In this document: positions 1 to 8,133 of the stretch, one piece after another
How positions within the stretch are numbered: the first letter of the stretch is position 1
Layout of the letters: each line of letters starts with the position of its first letter
Source: Levilactobacillus senmaizukei DSM 21775 = NBRC 103853
GTDB taxonomy: Bacteria > Bacillota > Bacilli > Lactobacillales > Lactobacillaceae
Direction: 5' to 3'
Assembly: GCF_001592085.1 (NCBI RefSeq)
Contig: NZ_BCWD01000009.1
Location: 23,620 to 87,619 of the forward strand
DNA: 64,000 nucleotides
Position numbers and translations under genes: made by a program
Notes under the pieces: generated by a model
The model's input: the letters and a program-made list of their open reading frames with translations, nothing else
Told to the model about the DNA's origin: nothing
The model's database searches: none

Positions 1-66
1 AAATTCTGATGTCTCTTGGAGCGCCTGGGCAACTTCGGTACCCAAGGTCTTCATTTTTTCAGCCAT
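1..66 (-). CDS. Partial N-terminus of an unidentified small protein
   Basis: Only the first 22 codons are inside the window (start MAEKMKTLGTEVAQ), running off the left edge. The ATG has an excellent AGGAGG ribosome site seven bases upstream. The helical N-terminus with an LGTEVAQALQETSEF stretch loosely resembles the YlbF/YmcA (DUF964) family, but 22 residues do not establish this. It lies downstream of, and in the same direction as, the PBP gene with an 86-bp gap, so co-transcription is possible. Confidence 0.55.
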   Translation of the reverse strand, partial: MAEKMKTLGTEVAQALQETSEF

Positions 67-152
67 GCTGCTTCCTCCTAACAAATATCGTTCCGTTAAA
101 ATTGTCAATTACTATTGTAACATGCTTTAACTCTCGGCCCTAGGCCATTTGT

Positions 153-2252
153 TTAATTCACCCAGGATTTAGCCTTTTCCCACCAATCCTTTACCTGATC
201 GGCGGCATTATCAAATTGCTTGCCTGCATTATTGATGCCCTTTTGCACCTGATCCCAGACATCGGTACTGCCAGAACCGGCGGCATTATTTTCCCCGTTG
301 GCAATTGTCGATGCGTCCTTCGTATCGAATGACGTTCCCTTAGTGTTCGGTAGAATTCCCTGCATTTCTGCTTGATACAATGGACCTTCACCGGTCCCGC
401 TAACGTCTTCCAAGTGATGGGCTGAGCTGGTGTTATCGAAGCCTTCCCAAGTCGTCACGACGATATCTGGCGTGTACCCCACGATCCACTTGTCTCGGGT
501 GGCATCATTATCGCCATCGGCCTCGGTGCTCCCTGTTTTACCAGCGATCGTATAGCCGTATGGCTTGGCACTGGTCCCAGTCCCATAGTTGAAGACACCC
601 ATCATCATACTGGTCATTTGCTTGGCGGTCTTGCTCGACATGACTTGCTTGGTCTTGGCAGCCGAGTCCTGTGTATCGACGACCACGTTTCCTGAAGCGT
701 CCACAATCTTTCGAATGTAATGGGCCGAGGACATGGTCCCGTTATTGGCATACGCCGTGTAAGCTTGGCCCAACTGTTGTGGTGACACCCCGGTCTTCAA
801 CCCTCCCAGCGCTAACGCAAGGTTCTTATCGGACTTGGTCACCGGCAGGCCAAACTTTTTAACGGACTCGTAACCCTTATCGACACCAATCTTATTCAGT
901 AACCATACGGCCGGTGCATTCTTACTTTGCGCCAACGCCTGATACATTGGTACCTTCCCACTGTATTGGTTACCATAGTTGTGCGGCGAATAATGATTCG
1001 TCCCGTAGGACTTCTTCTTGTCCGTTAGCTCGGAGTCATAGTAGTAGCCATTTTCCAAAGCCGGCGTATACACCGCTAGAGGCTTGATGGTAGACCCCGG
1101 TTGACGCCGCATTTGGGTCGCCCGATTATACCCGCGAAAGGCATGCTTACCGCGGCCACCCACAACCGCCTCGACCCCACCGGTGTTCGGGTCAATTGCG
1201 ATACTAGCAGCTTGAACCTTGGTTCCATCACTGGCGTTGGCTGGGAAGTAACTGGGATTCTTAAACAGTGTCTGCATCTGCTGCTGATTGCCTTGATCCA
1301 GCGTGGTATAGATCTTATACCCTTTATTCATGATCTCCGATTCGGTCAAACCATACTTATTAATGGCCTCATTGATCACCGCATCAAAGAAATAAGGGTA
1401 CTTATAACTATTCTTATACGTATAATTGTCGCTGGTGGTCAACGCCGTAGCCTGGTATTGACTGACCTGGCCGCTCGTCAACTTATTATTCTCACCCATC
1501 AATCCCAGGACAACGTTCCGACGGCTACGCGAAGCCTGAGGATGGTCGATTGGGTTGTAAGTGTTAGGCGACGTTAACATCCCCGCCAGCACCGCCGACT
1601 GAGGCACCGTCAGATTGGCCGCAGTCGTGCCAAAGTACCGTTCAGCGGCATCCTGAACGCCCCAGACACCATTGCCGAAGTAGGCGTTGTTCAGATACAT
1701 GGATAGGATGTCTTGTTTGGTATAAACATTCTCGACCTCAATCGACAAGAACAGTTCCTTAAATTTACGGGTAAAGGTCTGCTCTTGTGTCAGGTAGGCA
1801 TTCTTAACCAGTTGCTGGGTCAAGGTACTCCCCCCACCACTGATATAGTTCTGACGTAAAATCTTGTTTTTGGCATACAAAAGTAACGCCCGACCAATCC
1901 CTTTAACCGAGAACCCATGCTCATGGTAGAAATTGCGGTCTTCGGTAGAGATGACGGCATCTTGGACGTGAGTGGAAATCTTCGTCAAAGGAACGTAAGT
2001 CCCCTTTTGGGAATATAGCGTTCCCGCCTTATTATTCTTACGATCATAGATCTTCGTGGGATTCTCCAGAGCGGCCTTCAAATCGCCAACATTGGCCGTC
2101 TTGGCCTTGAAAGTTAAATAGCCACTCATTAAAAGCATCATGGTCAACACAATGACAATCAACCACCGAATCAGCTGATAGCGTTGCCGGAACCGCCGGA
2201 AGCGAGCCCGAAAGTCTGACCAGAAGGTCTGCTTAGGTTCTTGGTTATCCAT
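153..2252 (-). CDS. pbp2A: Class A penicillin-binding protein (PBP2A type)
   Basis: Bifunctional peptidoglycan glycosyltransferase/transpeptidase of 699 aa, anchored by one N-terminal membrane segment (about residues 29-48). Glycosyltransferase (GT51) motifs are visible: EDRNFYHEHG at 104-113 with the catalytic Glu, and GGGSTLTQQLVKN at about 139-151. The penicillin-binding domain has the acyl-serine motif STIK at 387-390, SKN at 443-445 and KTGS at 572-575. A Ser/Asn/Gly-rich tail follows. Length and architecture fit PBP2A/PBP1A proteins of lactobacilli; PBP2A is preferred because no recU gene is adjacent, but the exact orthologue is inferred. It polymerises and cross-links peptidoglycan outside the membrane. 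Confidence 0.88.
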   Translation of the reverse strand: MDNQEPKQTFWSDFRARFRRFRQRYQLIRWLIVIVLTMMLLMSGYLTFKAKTANVGDLKAALENPTKIYDRKNNKAGTLYSQKGTYVPLTKISTHVQDAVISTEDRNFYHEHGFSVKGIGRALLLYAKNKILRQNYISGGGSTLTQQLVKNAYLTQEQTFTRKFKELFLSIEVENVYTKQDILSMYLNNAYFGNGVWGVQDAAERYFGTTAANLTVPQSAVLAGMLTSPNTYNPIDHPQASRSRRNVVLGLMGENNKLTSGQVSQYQATALTTSDNYTYKNSYKYPYFFDAVINEAINKYGLTESEIMNKGYKIYTTLDQGNQQQMQTLFKNPSYFPANASDGTKVQAASIAIDPNTGGVEAVVGGRGKHAFRGYNRATQMRRQPGSTIKPLAVYTPALENGYYYDSELTDKKKSYGTNHYSPHNYGNQYSGKVPMYQALAQSKNAPAVWLLNKIGVDKGYESVKKFGLPVTKSDKNLALALGGLKTGVSPQQLGQAYTAYANNGTMSSAHYIRKIVDASGNVVVDTQDSAAKTKQVMSSKTAKQMTSMMMGVFNYGTGTSAKPYGYTIAGKTGSTEADGDNDATRDKWIVGYTPDIVVTTWEGFDNTSSAHHLEDVSGTGEGPLYQAEMQGILPNTKGTSFDTKDASTIANGENNAAGSGSTDVWDQVQKGINNAGKQFDNAADQVKDWWEKAKSWVN

Positions 2253-2389
2253 AAAATAGCCTCTTCTATCTCAATTGTAATAGGACCATTTTAGCATAGT
2301 CCGCCAATCATACCGGCGAAACCGGTAAATTTTATGAAGCTTTAAAATAGCTTAACCAGCTGTAATCGAAGTTTTCCGCCAACTTTGCC

Positions 2390-2422
2390 AAAATAAAAGG
2401 GATCCGACCGTGGTCGGATCCC
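2390..2422 (-). terminator. Rho-independent terminator after argR
   Basis: An 11-bp GC-rich inverted repeat (GGGATCCGACC and its complement) is followed on the minus strand by TTTTATTTT. It lies just past the argR stop codon. Confidence 0.85.
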
Positions 2423-2435
2423 CCGCATTCAATAC

Positions 2436-2903
2436 TTAATGAATAATATCCGGATTCATCTCTGCCGCGATCTCATCATGCAACTTCACCGCGACCTCCG
2501 TGTTGGGACTCATGATAAAGATTGTGTCGTGACCAGCCAAGGTTCCGGCAACTTCCGGCAGGTTTAGATCGTCGAAAATTGCGGCCAACAGATTCCCATT
2601 ACTTGGTAAGGTCTTCAAGATATTAACAAATTCGACCCGGGTCAACCCAGTGACCACTTCATTAATGGTCTCGCGAAGATGTTCCTCTTCACTTCGATTA
2701 CCGGCCTTAAAGATCGTGTAACGCAAGTGACCATGACCGTCCTGGGCCTTAACGATCTGCATCTCACGAATGTCTCGGGAGATCGTCGCTTGCGTCGCTT
2801 GAATGCCAACCTCATCCAGATGTTCCATTAGTTCCTCTTGCGTACCAATTGGATATTGATTGATTAATTGCTCAATTCGAGCTTGACGAATACTTTTCTT
2901 CAT
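2436..2903 (-). CDS. argR: Arginine repressor ArgR
   Basis: Hexameric arginine-responsive DNA-binding regulator. The start is placed at MKKSIRQARIEQL (155 aa) because a GGGAGGG ribosome site lies eight bases upstream; a longer in-frame extension would begin upstream of that site. The N-terminal winged helix contains TQATISRDIREMQ (about residues 36-48), the conserved ArgR/AhrC recognition helix. The C-terminal oligomerisation and arginine-binding domain carries the GTLAGHDTIF stretch. Length is standard for the family. It is separated from argS by a terminator and has a candidate tandem ARG box upstream, so autoregulation is likely. Lactobacilli often have two ArgR paralogues acting together; only one is seen here. 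Confidence 0.95.
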   Translation of the reverse strand: MKKSIRQARIEQLINQYPIGTQEELMEHLDEVGIQATQATISRDIREMQIVKAQDGHGHLRYTIFKAGNRSEEEHLRETINEVVTGLTRVEFVNILKTLPSNGNLLAAIFDDLNLPEVAGTLAGHDTIFIMSPNTEVAVKLHDEIAAEMNPDIIH

Positions 2904-2969
2904 TGCAACGACCCTCCCGCATAATATTTCATTCATTAGTACAGAGGACCGGCAACGATGGTCACTTGC

Positions 2970-3007
2970 TCTGCATATTTATAAAGCCAGTGTAACAAAT
3001 ATTCGTT
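2970..3007. promoter_or_regulatory. Tandem ARG-box-like operator upstream of argR
   Basis: Two 18-bp sites at 2970-2987 (TCTGCATATTTATAAAGC) and 2990-3007 each resemble the ARG-box consensus TNTGAATWWWWATTCANW and are only 2 bp apart, the close tandem arrangement bound by ArgR hexamers. They lie 67-104 bp upstream of the argR start. The matches are imperfect (the second is clearly weaker), so this is a candidate. Confidence 0.4.
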
Positions 3008-3077
3008 TTTAACGCAAAAGGAACCGTTCACTTCCACACAAACTTTACCAAGCTAGCCGTCAATAACGCCATCCACG

Positions 3078-3110
3078 AAAAAAAGCCGCCGAGAGAAACT
3101 TCTCGACAGC
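3078..3110 (-). terminator. Rho-independent terminator after argS
   Basis: A 10-bp stem with some G-U pairs (minus strand GCTGTCGAGA with TCTCGGCGGC) is followed by seven T residues, directly after the argS stop. It separates argS from argR transcription. Confidence 0.85.
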
Positions 3111-3128
3111 CCTTTACGCAACGCTTAA

Positions 3129-4820
3129 TTACATTTCATCCGGTGCTTGAACACCTAACAGGCGTAGGCTTTCCTTCAAGACCGTGGAGACCGCCTTGAC
3201 CAGTGCCAAACGGGCTGGTAGATCGGCGTCCTTCGTCAAAATCTTAGAATGTGCATAATACTTATTGAACGTCTTGGCCAACCGGATCGCATATTTAGCC
3301 ACGACGGAAGGTTCCAACTCGTCGCAAGCCATCTTGACGATCGCTGGAAAGTCAGCCAACGCCTTAATCGTATCCCAAGCTTCGGGATCGGCAACCTGGT
3401 TGCCAGTGGCAGCAACCTCGACGTCTCCGGCCTTCCGCAGAATACTTTCGGCCCGGGCATGGGAATATTGAACATAAGGCCCCGTTTCACCTTCGAACTT
3501 CAGTTGATCGGCCAGAACAAAGTCAATGTTATTCGTCCGTTCATTCTTCAAGTCACCGAAGACAATGGCACCGACCCCAACTTGTTGGGCAACGACTTGC
3601 CTGTTCTTTAGATCCGGGTTCTTCTCGTTGATTTCTTCACCAGCTAATTTCACAGATTCTTCCAAGACCTTAGCCAACAGGATAATCCGACCGGAACGCG
3701 TTGACAACTTCTTACCGTCAACCGTGATCAAGCCGAATGGGACGTGTTGCAGGTTATCTGCAGATTTGACGCCCATTTCTTTCAAGACCGCCTTCAATTG
3801 CTTGAAGTAGTAAGTCTGTTCAGAACCAACCACATAAAGATTCTTGGCTGGGGCGTAGGTCCGATCACGGTACAGGGCCGTCGCAATATCCCGAGTAATG
3901 TAAAGGGATGCCCCATCGCTCTTTAAGATCAGCGCGGGGTTCAAATCGTACTTGCTCAAGTCAACCACTTGAGCCCCCTGTGATTCAACCAGCAAGTGCT
4001 TGTCCTTTAGGATTTGGACAACTTCAGCTAACTTATCATTGTAAAAAGCTTCCCCATTATAGGTATCAAATTTAACGCCCAATTCTTTATAAACGTCATT
4101 AAATTCTTGAAGTGAGGCCTCACGGAACCATTCCCACAAGTGGTGGGCTTCTTCGTCGCCATCTTCCAACTTCTTGAACCATTCCCGAGCGGTGTCGTCT
4201 AATTCTGGCTTGTCGACATCTTCCTTATGGAAACGCACATAATATTCCACCAGTTTATTGATCGGGTCAGCCTTAACATCGGCCTCGTTACCCCACAACT
4301 TGTAGGCGGTGATCAACTTCCCAAATTGGGTCCCCCAGTCGCCCAGGTGGTTATCCTTAATTGGATGGTAACCATTCTTCGTCAAGATCTCAGCAATGGA
4401 ATTACCAATCACCGTTGACCGCAAGTGGCCCATGGACATGGGCTTCGCAATGTTAGGGGAAGACATATCGATAGGAACATTACCGCCCTCGCCGTCTTCG
4501 TTTTGACCATAGCTAGCTCCCGCCGTTAAAACTGTTTCTAGTGTGGCTTCACTGTACGTCGACTTATCAAAGAAGAAGTTCAGGTAAGGACCAACGACTT
4601 CAACTTTTTCAAAGTCAGTTGTCGCCAACTTGTCGGCTAAATCCTGGGCAATTTGTTGCGGTGCACGATGCAATACTTTGGCCAAGGTGAACGTTGGGAA
4701 AGCCAAGTCCCCTTTGTCCGACGTCTTTGGCCGTTCCAACTTGCTGGCAATTTCTTCAGCGGTCAGCTGACCGTCCAAGGCCTTCACTAATGCTGCCGTA
4801 ACTTTTTGCTTGTAATCCAT
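3129..4820 (-). CDS. argS: Arginine--tRNA ligase
   Basis: Class I arginyl-tRNA synthetase of 563 aa that charges tRNA-Arg with arginine using ATP. The start MDYKQKVTAAL was chosen for its AGGAGG site seven bases upstream; the longer ORF begins before that site. The HIGH-type signature appears as SMGHLRST (about residues 129-136) after SPNIAKP, and the KMSKS loop as KKLSTRSG (about residue 370), a variant usual in lactobacillar ArgRS. The C-terminal anticodon-binding domain begins near YVQYSHAR. The gene is preceded by a T-box leader and followed by its own terminator, then argR. Confidence 0.96.
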   Translation of the reverse strand: MDYKQKVTAALVKALDGQLTAEEIASKLERPKTSDKGDLAFPTFTLAKVLHRAPQQIAQDLADKLATTDFEKVEVVGPYLNFFFDKSTYSEATLETVLTAGASYGQNEDGEGGNVPIDMSSPNIAKPMSMGHLRSTVIGNSIAEILTKNGYHPIKDNHLGDWGTQFGKLITAYKLWGNEADVKADPINKLVEYYVRFHKEDVDKPELDDTAREWFKKLEDGDEEAHHLWEWFREASLQEFNDVYKELGVKFDTYNGEAFYNDKLAEVVQILKDKHLLVESQGAQVVDLSKYDLNPALILKSDGASLYITRDIATALYRDRTYAPAKNLYVVGSEQTYYFKQLKAVLKEMGVKSADNLQHVPFGLITVDGKKLSTRSGRIILLAKVLEESVKLAGEEINEKNPDLKNRQVVAQQVGVGAIVFGDLKNERTNNIDFVLADQLKFEGETGPYVQYSHARAESILRKAGDVEVAATGNQVADPEAWDTIKALADFPAIVKMACDELEPSVVAKYAIRLAKTFNKYYAHSKILTKDADLPARLALVKAVSTVLKESLRLLGVQAPDEM

Positions 4821-4886
4821 GTGCGTTCCTCCTGTATTCTTCAATGACGTTCTACGGTAAGTTTACACCATCTGGCAAACGGGATA

Positions 4887-5076
4887 AAAAAAGTCTCTTA
4901 CAAATTAATTTGTAAGAGACGAGATTACCCGCGGTACCACTCTGTTTGACTTAAAAGTCCACTTAAATGATTTATTTGATAGTGTCACTGTTGCTCCGTT
5001 CCCACCCTTAATCCTATCCGGCTTCCATTGTCCCGGACTTGCTGTGAGGCTTGGTGATGGTACTCATTCAACAATG
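4887..5076 (-). promoter_or_regulatory. T-box riboswitch leader of argS
   Basis: The minus strand carries the T-box sequence AGAGTGGTACCGCGG (4930-4944), followed by a strong terminator hairpin (stem GTCTCTTACAAATTA and complement, seven T residues, 4881-4920). Stem I closes with CATTGTTG (5069-5076) pairing fully with CAACAGTG. The 3' side of the internal loop above it reads AACGGAG, placing CGG, an Arg codon, as the likely specifier (4996-4998), followed by A. Uncharged tRNA-Arg should stabilise the antiterminator and allow argS transcription. The element itself is certain; the specifier position is inferred from manual folding. Confidence 0.92.
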
Positions 5077-5090
5077 GTTAAAAACTTTCG

Positions 5091-5121
5091 AATAATAAGA
5101 AAGACGACCCTAACGGCCGCC
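5091..5121 (-). terminator. Terminator-like hairpin after tRNA-Gly
   Basis: On the minus strand GGCGGCC pairs with GGTCGTC (two G-U pairs) around a 5-nt loop, followed by TTTCTTATTATT. It sits between the tRNA and the argS T-box leader. Confidence 0.55.
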
Positions 5122-5130
5122 CCATTCGAA

Positions 5131-5201
5131 AGCGGGTGACGGGAATCGGACCCGCGACGCAAGCTTGGGAAGCTTGAATTTTACCACTAAACTACACCCG
5201 C
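5131..5201 (-). tRNA. tRNA-Gly (anticodon CCC)
   Basis: A 71-nt cloverleaf: acceptor GCGGGTG/CACCCGC, discriminator T, anticodon stem CAAGC/GCTTG with loop TTCCCAA giving anticodon CCC, and T stem GCGGG/CCCGT. No CCA is encoded. The T loop reads TCCGATT, so position 55 is C where nearly all tRNAs have T. The gene lies upstream of the argS leader and has its own possible terminator. Confidence 0.92.
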
Positions 5202-5280
5202 ACAACACAAAAAAGTATAGCATACCTCTAAGAGGTTGTCATTACTTTTTTGCAATTACATGCAAAGAATTTCATGAATA

Positions 5281-5508
5281 CTAATCTTCGTCAGATTTTG
5301 CCTCGATAATTTTTGCCGCAGATTTCCGTACCACCGCACGGTTATTCATATCCCCAACTGCCGTTTTATCAGCGGGATCGAAATCGCGAATCTCAACTAA
5401 AACTGAATTATCATACACTTTAGTCACTTCACCCGTGAAGTCGTGTTCCAATGGGCCAAATTTCTTAGCCGCGATCATGTCACCAATTTTAATTTCAACT
5501 TCAGCCAT
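5281..5508 (-). CDS. DUF2187 family small protein (YkvS-like)
   Basis: A 75-aa acidic protein. The KIGDMIAAKKFGPLEHDFTG segment and the following VYDNSVLVEI stretch match the DUF2187/YkvS pattern, a small beta-barrel related to KOW domains; biochemical function is unknown. An AAGGGAG ribosome site lies about 11 bases upstream of the ATG. Transcribed towards the tRNA-Gly with about 80 bp between. Confidence 0.75.
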   Translation of the reverse strand: MAEVEIKIGDMIAAKKFGPLEHDFTGEVTKVYDNSVLVEIRDFDPADKTAVGDMNNRAVVRKSAAKIIEAKSDED

Positions 5509-5835
5509 CAGCCGTCGCTCCCTTCATCTGCAAACTTCAATTATAGTCATATTGACCAGCCTTAGCAAGTAAACACCTTTTACCTGCAATTCAATTGTAA
5601 GAATTCTGCAACAAAGCGGGAAAACCGAATCTTTGGTGACTGGTATCCTTGCTAACCCATCCACAGCCGAAAAAACCGAAGGTCACGGTTCAATCTGGAC
5701 ATTTCAAGCGAATATTCCGAACTATCCTGTCCAATATCGCCAAGGCAGATCCGTATTATTTCCAGGAAAAATAAGTTATACTCTAGTCGTTGCGTCATCG
5801 ATTTTTTAAGAAATTCTAGAGGAGGAATTTTTATT
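5509..5835. other. Intergenic region between divergent genes
   Basis: 327 bp separating the DUF2187 gene (left) and the amidase gene (right). A TATACT -10-like hexamer at 5777-5782 and an AGAGGAGG ribosome site at 5818-5825 belong to the amidase gene; no good -35 box was found. No coding sequence or structured RNA was recognised. Confidence 0.5.
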
Positions 5836-7086
5836 ATGAAAGCATGGCATCATTGGATGCTACGGGGACTCGCCATGACCACGGGGATTATTGGTCTGGC
5901 TTGGGGTACCACCACCGCCAGCGCTAACTCAATCAATACTTATATCAGTAATCAAGGGTATTCAACGCCTAAGATTACCAAGGCCATTTGGAGTGGATTT
6001 CCTAAGTATAATTATCGGCATAACAAGCCTGAAGGGGTGGTTGTCCACGAAACAGCTAACCCTCACTCCACCTTGACCAACGAAGTTACCTGTATGAAGA
6101 ATAACTATCAAAACGCCTTCGTGCACACCTTCGTGGATGCTAGCAGCATCGTCAATATCGCCAACACCAAGTACCTTTGTTGGGGAGCTGGTCCGATTGC
6201 CAACAACCGTTATGTTCAATTTGAACAGGTTGAAGTCCATTCAAAGGCCGCTTTTGCTAGCGAACTGAACAACGCGGCTTACTACACGGCTTACATCCTG
6301 AAACAATCTGGGCTTACACCTAAGCGTTACACAACTGTCCTGTCTCACCACGACGTTTCCAACAATCTCGGTGGTACCAATCATTCCGATCCGGATGCCT
6401 ACTGGTCAAACAGCGCCAAAAACTATTTCGGCACAACCTACACCATGACCGACTTCGTGGCGTTGGTTAAGATGCAGTATGCCAAGTTAACTGGATCATC
6501 AACGACCACCGACACCACCACGGATGAAAATCAACATACCACGGCTCCCGTTGCCCCTAAGCCAAAGACGGTAACCTACAATAAGGCCACGAATAATGAA
6601 ACAGCCACCCTGAGCACCAATTATACCAAGTGGTCGGTTTACAACCACGTCAAGGGTACCAAGGGTGCTGCCAAGATTGGCTGGGGTCGTCTAAGCGCCG
6701 ACCATCGGGGGGCCAAGGTTTACGTCGATAACCGTGCCGTTAAGAAAGGTGGCTGGAGTGGGACTTGGTATCGGATTCGTTTCAGCAAGAATACCAAGAC
6801 CAAGTACTGGGTTTACAGTGGCGTCCTGACTTTTCCTAAAGTCACCTACTCAAACGCTTCCGGTTCAGCAACCCTGGCGCCGACCCACGCCCCACTCTAT
6901 AATCACGTATTAAACTCGAATTATCTTTCCAAAAAAGTAGCCTACACAAACAGCTTTCCCGCCGGCACTAAGGTGACCATTAACAAAAAAGGCGACAAGG
7001 CTAGCGACGGATCAACTTGGTTCCGGATTACACTTAACAATAAATCTTACTGGATCCAAAACACCAATTTGGCCGGTCAAGCCTAA
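5836..7086 (+). CDS. Secreted N-acetylmuramoyl-L-alanine amidase with SH3/GW-like repeats
   Basis: 416 aa. A signal peptide ends near TTTASA-NS (about residue 31). Residues about 45-215 form an Amidase_2 (PGRP-like zinc amidase) domain: first zinc His in GVVVHETANP, then HTFVDASS, VQFEQVE, and the C-terminal ligand region LSHHDVSNN and NHSDPDAYW. A Thr-rich linker (about 220-240) leads to two SH3_8/GW-like wall-binding modules, each with an ATL.T.YTKWSVYNHVKG or ATLAPTHAPLYNHV type start and a TW[YF]RI core. It should cleave the MurNAc-L-Ala bond; an autolysin role is inferred. A perfect AGGAGG site precedes the ATG and a terminator follows. Confidence 0.9.
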   Translation: MKAWHHWMLRGLAMTTGIIGLAWGTTTASANSINTYISNQGYSTPKITKAIWSGFPKYNYRHNKPEGVVVHETANPHSTLTNEVTCMKNNYQNAFVHTFVDASSIVNIANTKYLCWGAGPIANNRYVQFEQVEVHSKAAFASELNNAAYYTAYILKQSGLTPKRYTTVLSHHDVSNNLGGTNHSDPDAYWSNSAKNYFGTTYTMTDFVALVKMQYAKLTGSSTTTDTTTDENQHTTAPVAPKPKTVTYNKATNNETATLSTNYTKWSVYNHVKGTKGAAKIGWGRLSADHRGAKVYVDNRAVKKGGWSGTWYRIRFSKNTKTKYWVYSGVLTFPKVTYSNASGSATLAPTHAPLYNHVLNSNYLSKKVAYTNSFPAGTKVTINKKGDKASDGSTWFRITLNNKSYWIQNTNLAGQA

Positions 7087-7098
7087 TATTCAACTATC

Positions 7099-7123
7099 GG
7101 TCCGGAATTCTCCGGACCTTTTT
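7099..7123 (+). terminator. Terminator after the amidase gene
   Basis: GGTCCGG AATTCT CCGGACC followed by TTTTT, 12 bp after the amidase stop codon. Confidence 0.88.
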
Positions 7124-7153
7124 GTTCCTGACAATTGGAAAGGATGATACTTA

Positions 7154-7678
7154 ATGGGAAAGATAATCTTTTATGGGGCAACTTCACTCGACGGCTACTT
7201 GGCCACACGAAACGATCAAATTGACTGGTTAACTGGCTTGACCGGGCTACCCAAAAACATCGGGGCCGAGGTCCTAGGCAACATGACCACCGCCATTCTT
7301 GGTCGCACAACCTATGATTATCTGCAAACGACCGCGCCAGATCGCCCCCTAAACCCCTTTAACTTAGAGATCATTAGTTACGTTCTCACCCACCGACCAT
7401 TGCCCAGCCGCCACAATGTGGCCTTTAGCGATGCCGATGTCATCGACCTAGCCCAAGAACTTCAAATTCGCGGCATCGTTTGGATCGTCGGTGGCGGCGC
7501 GATCCTCACCTCATTGTTGGCCGCCGACTTAGTCGATGAACTTTACTTGCAAATCGCCCCCACCTTGCTGGGAGATGGCAAACGTCTCTTCGGTAACTTG
7601 GCGAGTGCCCAGCAGTTTAACCTACAGGCCACCCATCAATATGGTCCCCTGGCCGAGTTGGTCTTCACCCGTCACTAA
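7154..7678 (+). CDS. Dihydrofolate-reductase-fold protein (RibD C-terminal domain family)
   Basis: 174 aa, YyaP/YwjB-like. The N-terminus KIIFYGATSLDGYLA is the family's first strand and active-site loop. GRTTYDYL (about residues 52-59) and IVWIVGGGAILTSLL (about 112-126) are the NADP-binding glycine motifs; the C-terminal APTLLGDGKRLF is typical. The family are probable NADPH-dependent reductases with mostly unknown substrates; this is not the housekeeping FolA, which has a different N-terminus. GGAAAGGATG lies upstream of the ATG. Confidence 0.82.
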   Translation: MGKIIFYGATSLDGYLATRNDQIDWLTGLTGLPKNIGAEVLGNMTTAILGRTTYDYLQTTAPDRPLNPFNLEIISYVLTHRPLPSRHNVAFSDADVIDLAQELQIRGIVWIVGGGAILTSLLAADLVDELYLQIAPTLLGDGKRLFGNLASAQQFNLQATHQYGPLAELVFTRH

Positions 7679-7748
7679 ATTAGTATTCGTCACTCCAAGA
7701 TTATGGTAATCTAGACCTATCTAGTACATTTGCTAAGGAGCGATAAGT

Positions 7749-8090
7749 ATGTGGTTAGCACTTCATCTCGGGACTTGTATTGTCCTGACCATCTTGGTCA
7801 TTCTTGGTCTGACTCGTCACGCCGAAAAACGGGTCAACCAGTTTTTAATTCTATCGCGCCTGGGCTACCTGGTCATGATTATTAGTGGCGTGGTGCTCAC
7901 CATTCGGACCTTCAGTCATAATCCCTTAATAATCTCTCTCAAGTTTATTCTAGGAATTGCCACGATCGCACTGATTGAAATCAGCTATGGCCGAAAGCTT
8001 GAACGAGATACCCATCACCTAATCTATTGGATTTTGGGCGTTGTCGCCCTCATCACGGTTGGATTGGGCCTCACTCTAGTCTATCTTTAA
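7749..8090 (+). CDS. UPF0344/DUF1516 (YisL-like) membrane protein
   Basis: 113 aa with four hydrophobic segments (about residues 4-22, 36-55, 61-78, 91-111). The segment SRLGYLVMIISGVVL and the following LKFILGIATIALIE resemble YisL of Bacillus. Function is unknown. CTAAGGAG lies upstream of the ATG. It may be co-transcribed with the reductase upstream (70-bp gap) and ends at a bidirectional terminator. Confidence 0.75.
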   Translation: MWLALHLGTCIVLTILVILGLTRHAEKRVNQFLILSRLGYLVMIISGVVLTIRTFSHNPLIISLKFILGIATIALIEISYGRKLERDTHHLIYWILGVVALITVGLGLTLVYL

Positions 8091-8092
8091 TC

Positions 8093-8132
8093 AAAAAAAC
8101 GAGTTACCCCATTTACCGGGTAACTCGTTTTT
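8093..8132. terminator. Bidirectional terminator
   Basis: AACGAGTTACCC and its complement form a stem flanked by A-run and T-run on either side, between the convergent UPF0344 and racemase genes. Confidence 0.85.
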
Positions 8133-8133
8133 G

